A stretch of 27,230 bases of DNA from Verrucomicrobia subdivision 3 bacterium UBA7542 (GTDB taxonomy: Bacteria > Verrucomicrobiota > Verrucomicrobiia > Limisphaerales > UBA11358): NCBI GenBank assembly GCA_002479245.1, contig DLMG01000195.1, positions 1-27,230 on the forward strand. The letters run 5' to 3'. Under the pieces are notes generated by a model. The model saw only the letters and a program-made list of their open reading frames with translations. It ran no database searches and had not been told where the DNA came from. Shown here one piece after another: positions 16,029 to 24,749 of this stretch. Within the stretch, counting starts at the first letter, position 1. Every line of letters starts with the position of its first letter. A program made the translations under genes and the position numbers.

Positions 16029-17621
16029 ATGGACGCGGCGCAACAAAACAGCATGCTGAAGAAGCTTCTGGGCTGGCTTTGGCAACGGCGGGATTCTGCG
16101 CGCGTCGGTTTTCTGCTCCGGCTCGTGACCCTCGGCGGCGGCATGGTGTTCTCCCTCGGCTGGACGCGATTGCTGACCCACTCCATGGGCAAGGAGCTTT
16201 ACGGCCTGTTTATCGCGTTCATGGCTTTGACTCGCTTCGCCGGCTTGGGGGAGGCGGGCATTGGCGGCGCCGTGTCCATGTTGCTGCTGCCCTATCGCGC
16301 CCAGCAGCGCTTTGATGACATGGGCCGGTTTCTCGACTCGGCGCGCACCCTGATGCTGGGGCTGGCCGTTAGTTTTGGCGTGGTGGTGATGCTGCTCAGC
16401 CCGTGGCTGCCGGGCTGGCTGCATTTCCAGGCCGCACCCGGCAGCGGCTCGCTGACGCTCCTGTTCATCATGGGTGGCGTGGGCATCGCGTTCACCATCG
16501 CCGCCAGTTATTTCGGCAACGTCAGCTATGGCGTTGGCAATGTTTGCTGGCCCATCCTGCCCGCCTTCGTTGCCACCCAGGTTGCCTTTTTGTGCCAGTG
16601 GCTGCTGGCCCGGACTGGCAGCCCGTTATGGTGCCAATATCTTCCCCAGGCGGGGAGTCTGTTGTTTTGCATCTGGTTTATCCGGCTAGGGTTGACCTGG
16701 ACCGACCGGCGCGTGGGCGCGTTGTTGCCGCTGGCCGCAGACCGGGCGGTTTTTGCGCGGCTGTTTTCCACGGGCATCTGGGCCTATCTCGCCAATCTCG
16801 GAAACATGGTCTTTACGACCATGGGGCAATTGCTGGTCAACGCCGGCTTTGGCGCGATGGAAGTACCGGCCTTTGTGGTGAACGGCAGATTGCCGGAGCT
16901 GGCTTTTAGTCTCATTAATGCCGCCAGTTTCGTCGCCTCGTTCAAGATCGTCACCCTGCTCCAGTCCAAACATGACCCGGTGCTGCGTGAGCAAGGTGTC
17001 AATTTGTTCCACTATCTGCACCGCGTTCAAATCCTGATGGGCCTGTCGGCGGCGGCGGGTTACGTGCTCTTCAACGACACCTTCGTGGCGTGGTGGCTGG
17101 GCAGGGATTACCAGATCGCTCACGCGGTGCAGTTCGCGTTTGCCGCCAATCTGGTGCTGGCGGCGGGTGCCGATGCCTTACAACGTGTGGTATCCTTGCG
17201 CTCGCCAGAGGACTTGCGCTATTACTCGCGCACTGTGATTTTGACGGCCGGATTATACCTGATTGTGGCGTTTGCCTCCATGAAGGCGGGGTTCATACTC
17301 GGTATTGCCAGCGCCGCGGCCTTGGCGCAATTGGTGTTCAGTTGCCTCAATGCGCGCCGCCTCTGTTCCGAGCCGGGCTGGTCCTTGTGGGTGATTATGC
17401 AACGCGCGGTTTTGTTGCCGCTCGGCGTGCTGGCGATCTTGATTGCGCTGAAATTGGCAGTGCCTGGAACATCACCCGCATCGTGGGCTGTTCTGATCAT
17501 TGCGTATGTTGTCACCCTCGCCTTCACCAATCGATTGCTGGGTTTTCGCCTGGCCGACATTCCCCGCGAGATCAAAACCTTCATGGGATTACTGCGGCGG
17601 AATACCAATCCCGAACCGTGA
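16029..17621 (+). CDS. Wzx-type polysaccharide flippase (MOP superfamily)
   Basis: The product is 530 residues with about 12-14 predicted helices. The opening LVTLGGGMVFSLGWTRLLTHSMGKELYGLF matches the first helices of polysaccharide_synt/MATE-like exporters, where two glycines and the conserved (G)xxLYG turn recur. It would flip undecaprenyl-pyrophosphate-linked repeat units across the inner membrane to the Wzy-like polymerase. Several internal arginines and aspartates in helices fit charged-substrate passage. It is a lone plus-strand gene between minus-strand genes, 58 bp from the convergent methyltransferase. A mobile-looking repeat ends 35 bp upstream, so its expression could be influenced by it. 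Assignment to the superfamily is firm; substrate is unknown. Confidence 0.85.
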   Translation: MDAAQQNSMLKKLLGWLWQRRDSARVGFLLRLVTLGGGMVFSLGWTRLLTHSMGKELYGLFIAFMALTRFAGLGEAGIGGAVSMLLLPYRAQQRFDDMGRFLDSARTLMLGLAVSFGVVVMLLSPWLPGWLHFQAAPGSGSLTLLFIMGGVGIAFTIAASYFGNVSYGVGNVCWPILPAFVATQVAFLCQWLLARTGSPLWCQYLPQAGSLLFCIWFIRLGLTWTDRRVGALLPLAADRAVFARLFSTGIWAYLANLGNMVFTTMGQLLVNAGFGAMEVPAFVVNGRLPELAFSLINAASFVASFKIVTLLQSKHDPVLREQGVNLFHYLHRVQILMGLSAAAGYVLFNDTFVAWWLGRDYQIAHAVQFAFAANLVLAAGADALQRVVSLRSPEDLRYYSRTVILTAGLYLIVAFASMKAGFILGIASAAALAQLVFSCLNARRLCSEPGWSLWVIMQRAVLLPLGVLAILIALKLAVPGTSPASWAVLIIAYVVTLAFTNRLLGFRLADIPREIKTFMGLLRRNTNPEP

Positions 17622-17679
17622 GCAGCAGGCGGGTTGCTGACGAGACACACGCTTGCCACTCAAGGCCATGACGGCAACT

Positions 17680-18627
17680 TCATTGGCTGGGTGGTGTGGA
17701 ATCTTCCCGATGGAAATTTTTCCGGCTCAACCGGCGGAAGTGCCGGGGATTGTTTAGCGATGGCGGGCCAACTCGCCGGCGTTCAATCATCTGCCCTTTC
17801 CAGAACAAGAGCCGACCCGGCCAGTAAGGGTTCAGAGCTGCGCGCAACCGCCAGAGCCATCCCGAACGCGCCGCCACCGCTTGGGCGGGAGATTTCCGGT
17901 GCTTCTCCCAAAGTGCCGCATAATCACTTTCCTGCGGTGGCCGTGCCAGCACGGGCACTTCTGCGGTCCGTTGTGCCAGCACAGCCAGGAGCATGGGCTT
18001 GCCCGAAAACAACTCGGTCCGATACCCCGACACCGCGGGATCTTTGACTTCGAAAAAGGTGGCGTCTTCAGCCGGCCACTTGAAAAGGACCATTTTGCGC
18101 AACTCAAAACCGTTTTCCTTCTGAAAAACCCGGAAAAACAGTTCCGGACTGAACTGGTAAAAACCGTGTCCCATGAAATTGTGGGCCGGGGTGATCGTGA
18201 TAAAGTGGCCCCCCGGACGCAGCAATTCCATGCAATGCCGCAAGGCTGCCGGGTAGTTAAAAATGTGCTCAAGTGTGCCACCATCCAGCACCATGTCAAA
18301 ACGTCCCCGCATATCTTCGGGATATCGTTCATTGAGATCGTGCAGGTAGTTGGCTCCCTCAAAATCGCTGTAATCGGACGAGACGATCTCCCTGGCTCCG
18401 AGAAACCGAAACAATTCGTCCGCGTACAGGCCGGTCATGGGAACGCGATACAAACAGCGATCAATTTCTTTCGAGGTCCCCGGGAGACCAAAATCATGCA
18501 CGGCCTGATGCAGCTTCCGGCGTGAACACGTAAAACCCAAGTGTCCCAAGGTCAGGGTTCGTTCATACGAAGCTCCCAGCTTCCTGGCCCAGAACAAAAA
18601 CTTCACCGTGTTGAAATCCACAGCCAT
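17680..18627 (-). CDS. SAM methyltransferase-like protein with degenerate motif I
   Basis: The product is 315 residues. The recognisable Methyltransf_11/23 core is FDMVLDGGTLEHIFN followed by LRPGGHFITITPAHNFMGHG, the motif IV and post-motif region. Where the glycine-rich SAM loop should be, the sequence reads LGAREIVSSDYSDFEGANYLHDLNE, with no GxGxG. This belongs to a subgroup I have seen around polysaccharide genes in which the loop is altered. Activity is therefore plausible but not certain. The C-terminal 60 residues are basic and variable. It faces the flippase tail to tail, and the next gene on its strand starts 218 bp upstream. Confidence 0.7.
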   Translation of the reverse strand: MAVDFNTVKFLFWARKLGASYERTLTLGHLGFTCSRRKLHQAVHDFGLPGTSKEIDRCLYRVPMTGLYADELFRFLGAREIVSSDYSDFEGANYLHDLNERYPEDMRGRFDMVLDGGTLEHIFNYPAALRHCMELLRPGGHFITITPAHNFMGHGFYQFSPELFFRVFQKENGFELRKMVLFKWPAEDATFFEVKDPAVSGYRTELFSGKPMLLAVLAQRTAEVPVLARPPQESDYAALWEKHRKSPAQAVAARSGWLWRLRAALNPYWPGRLLFWKGQMIERRRVGPPSLNNPRHFRRLSRKNFHREDSTPPSQ

Positions 18628-18844
18628 AATTTTGATTGTAAAACCGATCTCATCTCAGTGGCTTGTCCCTATCCCCTGACAGGGATTGTTTCCAAATTTG
18701 AGGTATCCGGAGAATTGATCTCCATGCCGGTTGACTGGAACAAAGCCTATTCCGCGATTTCGCAGCGTCAAGCCCTTCTTCGGATGCGAATACCGGCCAT
18801 TTGGGAACAGCAGGATGTCTAACCAGACAAACCGATTGCCCCCG

Positions 18845-20014
18845 TTACCGCTGGGAGGAAATTCCCAATCTGGTGAGATGACCGATGAAGGTTTCCTCAA
18901 ACTTTTGGAAACTCAGACGATCCTTCAACTCATCGAAACGACCGATGCGTTCTCCCGCACGGATGCGCTCCCACCACTTCAAAGCCGCCTCGGCCAAAGC
19001 TTTTGGGTCGCAGATGGGCACGATTTCGCCATTCTCCCCGGGACGAATCAGGTCTGACGCGCCGGTATTGGGGGTGGTGATGACGGGCAGACCACAGGCC
19101 AGCGCCTCGGCCACCACGAGCGCAAATCCGTCCTCCACCGAAGGAAAGAGCATCAAATCCGAAGTCTGATAGCGTCGCACATGTCCGGCGAAATCAACAT
19201 AGCCCGACCATTCCAGCGGCAAATCGGCATTACGCCGCAAAACATGCACGACGTCATTCCGGATGTGGCGTTTCACACGCAATACGGCGTTGGGCACCTC
19301 TTTGCGAATCAGTCGAAAGGCCTCCAACAGATAGGGTGTGCCTTTGCGCAGACTCAGCCCGCCCGTATGAATGATGGTGAAAGGCCGGTTGGCCGGCCGC
19401 GCCTCCGGCGCCGGTTGAAATGAACTCAGATCCACCGGATACGGACAAAGCAGCAGCCGCAGGGGATCAAAACCCCGTTTCAAAAACGATTGACGCACAA
19501 AGGTGCTCGAAGTGAAGATGTAATCGGCTGCCGCCACCGATTCGACCGACCGATCCTGATAATAGCGTGAGGCCGGCGGACAACGCGATCCCCAACGTTT
19601 TTGCTCTTCGGCGACCAGGTTCCAGTGATCCTCCGGGTGCGACGTCCATGCATCCAAAAACGCCAGCCCTCCGTCCTGTTTCGCGCGGCGCATCGCTCCG
19701 TTGGCGAAAGCGTAGCCCGTGAAGAAATGCTGGCCGGGACGCAATAATGATTGTGCCCACCAATCAAATAGGCCGAACAACCTGAAGCGGAATGATTCTG
19801 CCTGGAAAACGGGCAGGGTTACCGCGGCCATGTAATTGAGCAACCCGAAGATGGGCTGCAGCCGCGTGTGTTCGGGGGGAACCCCTTTCACTCCCCGCCT
19901 TGTGCCCAAGGCGTAAAAGTTCAGCAAACCGTGATTCTCCAGGGCGCGGGCGAAATTATCGTCGCCGGACCGCATAAAACAGGCCATGGCAAAACGGTGG
20001 TTCGAGGTCATCAT
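18845..20014 (-). CDS. Family 4 glycosyltransferase
   Basis: The product is 389 residues, GT-B. The first domain includes ARALENHGLLNFYALGTRRG and a histidine-containing DAWTSHPEDHW. The second domain has IIHTGGLSLRKGTPYLLEA, the classic linker into the donor site, then SVEDGFALVVAEALACGLPV (E-x7-E, about 288-307) and TPNTGASDLI. It is a retaining nucleotide-sugar transferase of unknown donor. The frame also opens at a GTG at 20056. The ATG at 20014 (or the next codon, 20011) is preferred. It is the upstream gene of the methyltransferase on the same strand but with 218 bp between them, so co-transcription is uncertain. That 218-bp gap (18628-18844) shows no clear feature. Confidence 0.87.
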   Translation of the reverse strand: MMTSNHRFAMACFMRSGDDNFARALENHGLLNFYALGTRRGVKGVPPEHTRLQPIFGLLNYMAAVTLPVFQAESFRFRLFGLFDWWAQSLLRPGQHFFTGYAFANGAMRRAKQDGGLAFLDAWTSHPEDHWNLVAEEQKRWGSRCPPASRYYQDRSVESVAAADYIFTSSTFVRQSFLKRGFDPLRLLLCPYPVDLSSFQPAPEARPANRPFTIIHTGGLSLRKGTPYLLEAFRLIRKEVPNAVLRVKRHIRNDVVHVLRRNADLPLEWSGYVDFAGHVRRYQTSDLMLFPSVEDGFALVVAEALACGLPVITTPNTGASDLIRPGENGEIVPICDPKALAEAALKWWERIRAGERIGRFDELKDRLSFQKFEETFIGHLTRLGISSQR

Positions 20015-20346
20015 GATGCTCACATTCGAAAGCGGACGATCCGACCGGCGGCACACGTTACAGGCGTGCGCGGTTCATGCACAAGCCCGCGGAGCTTGGG
20101 GTTTCGTGAAAAATACTTCAAGTTGTTTCGCCTGGGCCGGTTTACTGTTGCAACTCAATGGTGGGAAACTGCCATTGTGCGACTTCAAAATCAAGGAGTG
20201 ACGCACCATATCCAAACTTGGGGATGGGGCATTTGGCTTGCAACCCGATGGAATGACTGATAAATGAACATGAACAATTGATGGCATTCTTAAACCACAC
20301 CGGTCGTGACGGATTGGCGGATTAAACATCTCCTTGAGTTTACGTT
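20015..20346. other. Divergent intergenic region without recognised structure
   Basis: This gap separates the minus-strand GT4 from the plus-strand acyltransferase. I found no gene, no long inverted repeat and no promoter that I could defend. It is one of the few larger gaps here without a palindromic repeat. Confidence 0.4.
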
Positions 20347-21510
20347 ATGCCGGCAATGTTGTTGCAACCAGTGCAGGCAAGTCAACCAGAGTCAAAGTCA
20401 GCGTTGCCAGCCAAGTCGCGCCTGCCATCTTTGGATGGATGGAGGGCTTTGAGCATTTTGCTGGTTCTGGGCGGGCACAGCGAGCGCGTCTATCATTACT
20501 CTCCCAAATGGATGCCGGTTTTCCACTGGTTTGACGGAGGGCTGGGCGTGCTTTGTTTTTTCGTCATCAGCGGATTTCTGATCACCTGGCTGATGCTGGT
20601 GGAAAACGACCGCCTCGGACGGATCAGCCTCAAACATTTTTATATCCGGAGGGCCTTGCGCATCCTGCCGGTGTTTTACACGTTTCTGCTGACCGTCGCG
20701 GCCCTGCAATATTTCACCCCGTACTCACAAAACTGGGTGGAATGGATTGGGAACCTCACGTTCACCCAGAATTTTATAGACAGCCCGCACACCACAGGAC
20801 ACCTCTGGTCGCTGTCCGTGGAGGAACAGTTCTATTTGCTTTGGCCGGTTACCCTTGTCTGTTTGATTAAATGCGGCGCCAACAACCGCCATATTTTAGG
20901 TTTTCTGGCTCTTCCCATTTTGGCGGCGCCATTCTGCCGCGTGTTGGGCCACAATCCCTCTTCCGCCATGTTTGTCCCCTTTTTGGCCGGGCGTTCTTTT
21001 TTCAGTTATTTCGACCTCCTGGCCGTGGGCTGCGCGTGTGCCGTCTATCTGGCGAATGTCCGGAGGACGGACTGCCAGAAAACCATTTTCCACACCCACC
21101 GGCGCGCAATTTTGCTTGCGGGACTGGTGCTCGTTCTCATTCCCTATGTGCTCGACAACATTAACGACTCGCACTTGATCCTGCGAATTCTGAGGGTGAC
21201 AGTAATTCCCAGTTTTGAAGCCTTGGGTTTTGCCCTGTTGATGTTGCAAAGTGTTTTCCTGCCCGATTTGGGAATTTATCGCATTCTGAACTGGCGTTGG
21301 GTCTGCCAGATCGGCGTTTTGTCCTATTCGATCTACATCTGGCAGCAGATTTTTTGCAACAAACCGGGGGTGTTGGGCCTGGGGCCGGTTTGGTGGATGT
21401 CCTTCCCCGGCTGGTTGGTCCCGGTGTTTGTCGTTTCGTTCATTTCTTATTATGGACTGGAGCGGCCGATTCTCAAACTTCGTGTTCTTTTTCGGGATGA
21501 CCGGGGTTAG
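20347..21510 (+). CDS. Acyltransferase 3 family membrane protein (OafA/YrhL-like)
   Basis: The product is 387 residues with about 10 helices. The family opening LDGWRALSILLVLGGHS carries the conserved RA and the catalytic-site histidine, FFVISGFLITWLM follows, and HLWSLSVEEQFYLLWP is the second signature. Members O-acetylate or otherwise acylate surface polysaccharides and lipopolysaccharide using an acyl-CoA. The C-terminal YGLERPILKL ends in the cytoplasm without an added SGNH domain. In this locus it would acylate the exported glycan or its lipid-linked precursor. The ATG at 20347 is used; ATG 20356 is an equally placed alternative. No good ribosome-binding site is visible for either. Confidence 0.9.
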   Translation: MPAMLLQPVQASQPESKSALPAKSRLPSLDGWRALSILLVLGGHSERVYHYSPKWMPVFHWFDGGLGVLCFFVISGFLITWLMLVENDRLGRISLKHFYIRRALRILPVFYTFLLTVAALQYFTPYSQNWVEWIGNLTFTQNFIDSPHTTGHLWSLSVEEQFYLLWPVTLVCLIKCGANNRHILGFLALPILAAPFCRVLGHNPSSAMFVPFLAGRSFFSYFDLLAVGCACAVYLANVRRTDCQKTIFHTHRRAILLAGLVLVLIPYVLDNINDSHLILRILRVTVIPSFEALGFALLMLQSVFLPDLGIYRILNWRWVCQIGVLSYSIYIWQQIFCNKPGVLGLGPVWWMSFPGWLVPVFVVSFISYYGLERPILKLRVLFRDDRG

Positions 21511-21740
21511 CTTTTGGTTGTCTCAAATTCATGTCCGCTGGCTGCGGTGCAGACAACGCGCCCGCTTCGCGATCCAGCGGACAATTTGTCCCGATTTTGG
21601 ATGCCACTGGATAGGGTTTCGTCTTGAAACAAGATTTTCCGGCTCGAACCGGCTCGTACAGGTGTCCGTTGTCCGGTATTTCTTTTTTTAACTTTGCAGT
21701 GCTATCTCGCAACCTCGTCACATTCCGCGAAGCTTTTTTT

Positions 21741-21800
21741 ATAAGGAAGCCAGGAAACCAGGAACTCTCGGAAAGAATTCCTGTTTTCCTGGCTTCCTAT
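21741..21800. repeat. Long imperfect hairpin with CCAGGAA repeats
   Basis: The left arm at 21741-21764 and the complement of 21778-21800 are the same apart from one extra base and one mismatch, giving a stem of about 23 bp with a 13-nt loop. The arm itself contains CCAGGAA twice. It follows a T run (21734-21740) and lies between convergent genes, so it may end transcription in either direction as well as being a repeat. Confidence 0.6.
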
Positions 21801-21809
21801 GGAATTGTG

Positions 21810-21840
21810 TTTGGTTGCGGCACCGCCGCGCTGCGTCTTT
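21810..21840 (+). repeat. Dispersed hairpin repeat, second copy
   Basis: TTTGGTTGCGGC (21810-21821) is followed by ACC and GCCGCGC, then a CTGCGTCTTT tail. The first 12 bases are identical to the minus-strand reading of 14091-14121, where the loop is TAC. The stem GCGGC/GCCGC is kept while loop and tail vary. Confidence 0.6.
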
Positions 21841-21863
21841 GTTACCTCGTTGTTCAACCGTTT

Positions 21864-22088
21864 TCAGCTTTCTGTTTTCTGCCTTTGCTTTCCGTCGTCC
21901 ACCCTTCGCCCCCCTGCCTTCCTTTTCTCCCGGCTGGCGCGCAGTTGCAATGTGAGGGTTTCCGCCTCCTCCAGCCATTCCAGCTTTTCGCGAAAGGTCA
22001 GACTGCGGTCGAGCAACCGGTCAAATTCACGGCTGCCTTCCGGCGTGCCCCAGCGCCAGTCTGGCTCAATGTGGAACGGTTGTTTCAT
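21864..22088 (-). CDS. Small hypothetical protein paired with nucleotidyltransferase
   Basis: The product is 74 residues and soluble. It begins MKQPFHIEPDWRWGTPEGSRE and continues with LTFREKLEWLEEAETLTLQL, a probable amphipathic helix, ending in a basic lysine/arginine-rich tail. I do not recognise a named family. Its start overlaps the stop of the upstream nucleotidyltransferase by ATGA (22085-22088), so the two were translated together. Such two-gene units of a small acidic/aromatic protein and a Pol-beta-fold nucleotidyltransferase look toxin-antitoxin-like, but that is inference. The upstream partner is disrupted while this gene is intact. Confidence 0.6.
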   Translation of the reverse strand: MKQPFHIEPDWRWGTPEGSREFDRLLDRSLTFREKLEWLEEAETLTLQLRASREKRKAGGRRVDDGKQRQKTES

Positions 22089-22574
22089 CGCATCCGTTTC
22101 AATTCCTCGATGTCAATTTGATCCTGCGGCCGGCCGGCTTCCCGCTTCATTTTCAGAAGCGTTTCCAGCGTCACCACTGGCGCCAAAACGCCGGGGCAAA
22201 CCTCAAGTCGTTCCGCCTGCACGAATTCAGCGGCAAAATCAAACGGCTCGTAAACGAAGATGTCAACGGGCGTCCGCCGGTGTTCATCGCTCCACAACTT
22301 CAGCACGATCATGTTTTTTCGACCCGCCAGCGTTCGCGCGTCGCCGCGTCGGCAAAGGCCTCCGGCTTTTCGGGGATGGCCAGCCGCCAACCCGCTTGCA
22401 ACAATGATTCCAGCCCGCGCGCGGCGTTGGCCGGCTCCAGACCCAAGACCGGCCCACATCACGGGTCAGCCGGACGAAACCGTGGGCGTTCACCGCCAAG
22501 CCGCCGACGATGAGATATTTCACCTTCGCGTCGTTCAGCATCCGGACAATGGTTTCAATGCTGTGGACTTCCAT
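22085..22574 (-). pseudogene. Decayed nucleotidyltransferase (Pol-beta superfamily), two frameshifts
   Basis: Three successive frames together read as one protein of about 164 residues. The first runs from the ATG at 22574 (MEVHSIETIVRMLNDAKVKY, then LIVGGLAVNAHGF) to TRDV. The second, from about 22450, reads VLGLEPANAARGLESLLQAG through AFADAATRERWRVEK. The third resumes at NMIVLKLWSDEHRRTPVDIF to the stop at 22085. The first shift lies at 22450-22456 and the second at a run of six T (22314-22319) where seven would keep frame. Around the first shift the expected catalytic DxD appears as DVG, so the second aspartate is also missing. The GG motif of the fold is intact. Errors in assembly could explain the single-base shifts but less easily the lost aspartate. 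Confidence 0.8.
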
Positions 22575-22648
22575 GATCCAAGGACAAGGTTGGCGGAATT
22601 TCGCCCACCAGCAAGCTTGTTGAAAAAAACGGGGGTGTCATTTCAAAT

Positions 22649-22698
22649 GGTAGGGACGCCGCTGCGGCGTCCGGACAGCGCGCTGCGCTGTCCCAACC
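22649..22698. repeat. Twin-hairpin palindromic repeat
   Basis: Two perfect 9-bp stems sit end to end: GGACGCCGC/GCGGCGTCC with a 1-nt centre (22654-22672) and GGACAGCGC/GCGCTGTCC with a 3-nt loop (22673-22693). The outer bases GGTAGGGAC and GTCCCAACC are also near complementary, so a cruciform is possible. The rest of the 271-bp gap (22575-22845) has no gene. Confidence 0.65.
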
Positions 22699-22845
22699 TC
22701 TAAATTGATACACCACAAAAAAGTTGAAGTTGAGCGTCCGCCGTCGCTGTGCTTCCATTGTCCGGCATGCAGGGCATCATCGGTTCCGGTCACAGGACGG
22801 ATTGAGGCAAACACCGGCCGGTTTGACGGATGCGGGTTTTCCGGT

Positions 22846-24723
22846 TCATTGCAATTTGACCAAATACCAATCAAGCGCGCCACGGGACGCGCGAAGATTG
22901 AGCGGCATTGTCTGAATGACCTGCGCATTCATCCGCTTCAACCAGTCATTCAGCGGGCATTTGAAAAATTGCTCCAATACGTCCTCCTTTACCAGAATGT
23001 ATTCAATGCCCCGTTGTTTCAATTCCACCGCCGTGTCCCCGGAACAAACGTGCTCAATGCGCCGCGAACCGAATGGCCGCCAAAGGGAGGTTTCCGGGTC
23101 ATCGAACGTGACCATTCCCAAAACTTTCAGGTCCGGCGGCAGCAGGGCGCGAGCGGGCGCAAAACCGTCGTTCCGGCCACCATAAACGGAATAAACCTCC
23201 CGCAGACGCGCCAGCCCGCGTGAATCCGGCCGCCGCGCCTGAAGCTTTTCCACAAGGGTCAGCGCCGGAAACAAGGGCCGGGGCGGGGAAACCACCAGCA
23301 ATCCCGCCGCCATGATGAAAACGGCAAACGCCGAAATCCTCCACCAGCGCCGGGTCACCACCCATTCGTGTCCGGCGCACACCAGCACCGGCGGCAACAG
23401 GAAAGCATAATAGGCGATAACCAGACGGCTGGAGTCGCCCATGTGGGATTGGGTCAGCAGCGCAACCAGCGAAACAATGGGTGCGAGCCGCACGCAAGTT
23501 TGCCACTTCCGGTCACGGTCCACTGGCCGGGTGTCGCCTGGATGGTTTCGCCCCGTGAACATCGCCGCCACCATGCTGGCCAGCAGCAAAACGCAAACGC
23601 CAAAGCCGAGTCCCGCGTTTTCCTCGATTTGCATTTCAGGCAATTGCTCCGGCCACGGGATGGTTTGTTGCAGCCGCTCGCCCAGCCCCGCCGGCATCGC
23701 CCGGTCCGCGAATTGATTCCATCGGCCGGCCAGCGGGAAAACCGGCGGCACAAAATTTTCCATGGCCAGCAGCACCGTATTTGCCCCCGCCATAAATACC
23801 GGGTCCTTTTTCAGTCCGCTGGTTTCCAGCACCAGGCCGGACCAGTCGCCGCAATATTTGAAGTTCAGAACCAGGGTGGGTAGCGCCGAAGCCAGCAGCG
23901 CCCAGGCGCCGACGGCCAGAACCATCAACGTCCGGCGGCGCATCCAGCCCAGCGCCGGGAGGATGGCCACCGCCCAGGGCAGCAGCAGCGGGAGGTTGTT
24001 CGTCTTGGCGCTGGTCATCAGCGCCGCCGCCAGCAGTGACACGAAGAAATCACGTGGCCGCCGGGAACGGTTTGCCCGCAGCGCAAAGTCCACCGCCACC
24101 AGCGCAAACGTCGCGCCAAAAAGGTCGTTGCCAATGCTCCCCGCCTGCAACAAATAGCCGTAGCCGGTCGGCACAATCCACATCCAAGGCCACGCCACAC
24201 GCCGTCGTACCCCGAGCCGCGTGAACATGCTGAACACCAGTCCTGGCAGCAGCAGAAACGAAATGAAGTTGATGAGGAACAACCACCGGTCGGTTCCCAG
24301 CAACGCAATGACCGGCGCGGAAACCCATTCGATGCCGCACGAACGGTTGTTGATGCGCGGAAGAATGGTGTGAATCCAATGCCATTGGCCCGCCGCCAGC
24401 CAATGCAGCACGCGCGGGATGCGATAGGCCAGCGCGTCGTAATTGGTCGGCGCGTAGAGTGCGCCGCCCAGAAAAGCCATTGCCGCCAATATCAGAAATG
24501 CGAGCGGGAATGGCCGGCGAAAACGGCGTTTCAATTTTCTCCAGGAAATGCGCGGGATAATTCGTCCCGAAGTTTGTTTCCACCAAGCCCCGAACGCAAC
24601 GAATCCAATCAGGAGCGCGACCATGTAACCGACGGCGTTCAATTGATGCAACGCAGACAGCGTCCAGCCAACGCAATTGAGATACGCACAAAACCAAACC
24701 CAGATCGAAATGGCCGATGGCAT
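22846..24723 (-). CDS. GT-C membrane glycosyltransferase (PMT/ArnT-like)
   Basis: The product is 625 residues with about 12 hydrophobic helices in the first 500 residues and a soluble C-terminal part. After the second or third helix comes APTNYDALAYRIPRVLHWLA, with an acidic residue in the first external loop as required in GT-C enzymes, then HWIHTILPRINNRSCGIEW. The family uses polyprenyl-phosphate sugars and acts on the periplasmic side. The upstream gene, 26 bp away on the same strand, is a GT2 of the type that makes polyprenyl-phosphate sugars, which supports a donor-plus-transferase pair. The acceptor could be the polysaccharide, lipid A or a protein. The C-terminal segment from about 500 is a mixed domain, commonly seen in these proteins, with no assigned role. 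Confidence 0.8.
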   Translation of the reverse strand: MPSAISIWVWFCAYLNCVGWTLSALHQLNAVGYMVALLIGFVAFGAWWKQTSGRIIPRISWRKLKRRFRRPFPLAFLILAAMAFLGGALYAPTNYDALAYRIPRVLHWLAAGQWHWIHTILPRINNRSCGIEWVSAPVIALLGTDRWLFLINFISFLLLPGLVFSMFTRLGVRRRVAWPWMWIVPTGYGYLLQAGSIGNDLFGATFALVAVDFALRANRSRRPRDFFVSLLAAALMTSAKTNNLPLLLPWAVAILPALGWMRRRTLMVLAVGAWALLASALPTLVLNFKYCGDWSGLVLETSGLKKDPVFMAGANTVLLAMENFVPPVFPLAGRWNQFADRAMPAGLGERLQQTIPWPEQLPEMQIEENAGLGFGVCVLLLASMVAAMFTGRNHPGDTRPVDRDRKWQTCVRLAPIVSLVALLTQSHMGDSSRLVIAYYAFLLPPVLVCAGHEWVVTRRWWRISAFAVFIMAAGLLVVSPPRPLFPALTLVEKLQARRPDSRGLARLREVYSVYGGRNDGFAPARALLPPDLKVLGMVTFDDPETSLWRPFGSRRIEHVCSGDTAVELKQRGIEYILVKEDVLEQFFKCPLNDWLKRMNAQVIQTMPLNLRASRGALDWYLVKLQ

Positions 24724-24749
24724 GATGGTTTGATTTTAGCTGGTTTGAC

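Larger units (their letters stand above)
21511..21863. other. 353-bp intergenic region between convergent genes
   Basis: The first 230 bp (21511-21740) show no gene or clear structure beyond short T runs. Then come a long hairpin (21741-21800) and a GCGGC repeat hairpin (21810-21840). A small frame on the minus strand that overlaps the hairpin is low-complexity and not supported. Confidence 0.5.

Noticed and set aside
21640..21670. Possible tRNA T-arm (GGCTCGAACC)
   Set aside because: No matching acceptor, D or anticodon arms can be drawn around it.
22705..23223. Plus-strand frame of 172 codons near the GT-C gene
   Set aside because: Antisense to the C-terminal part of the GT-C protein, with no recognisable motif.
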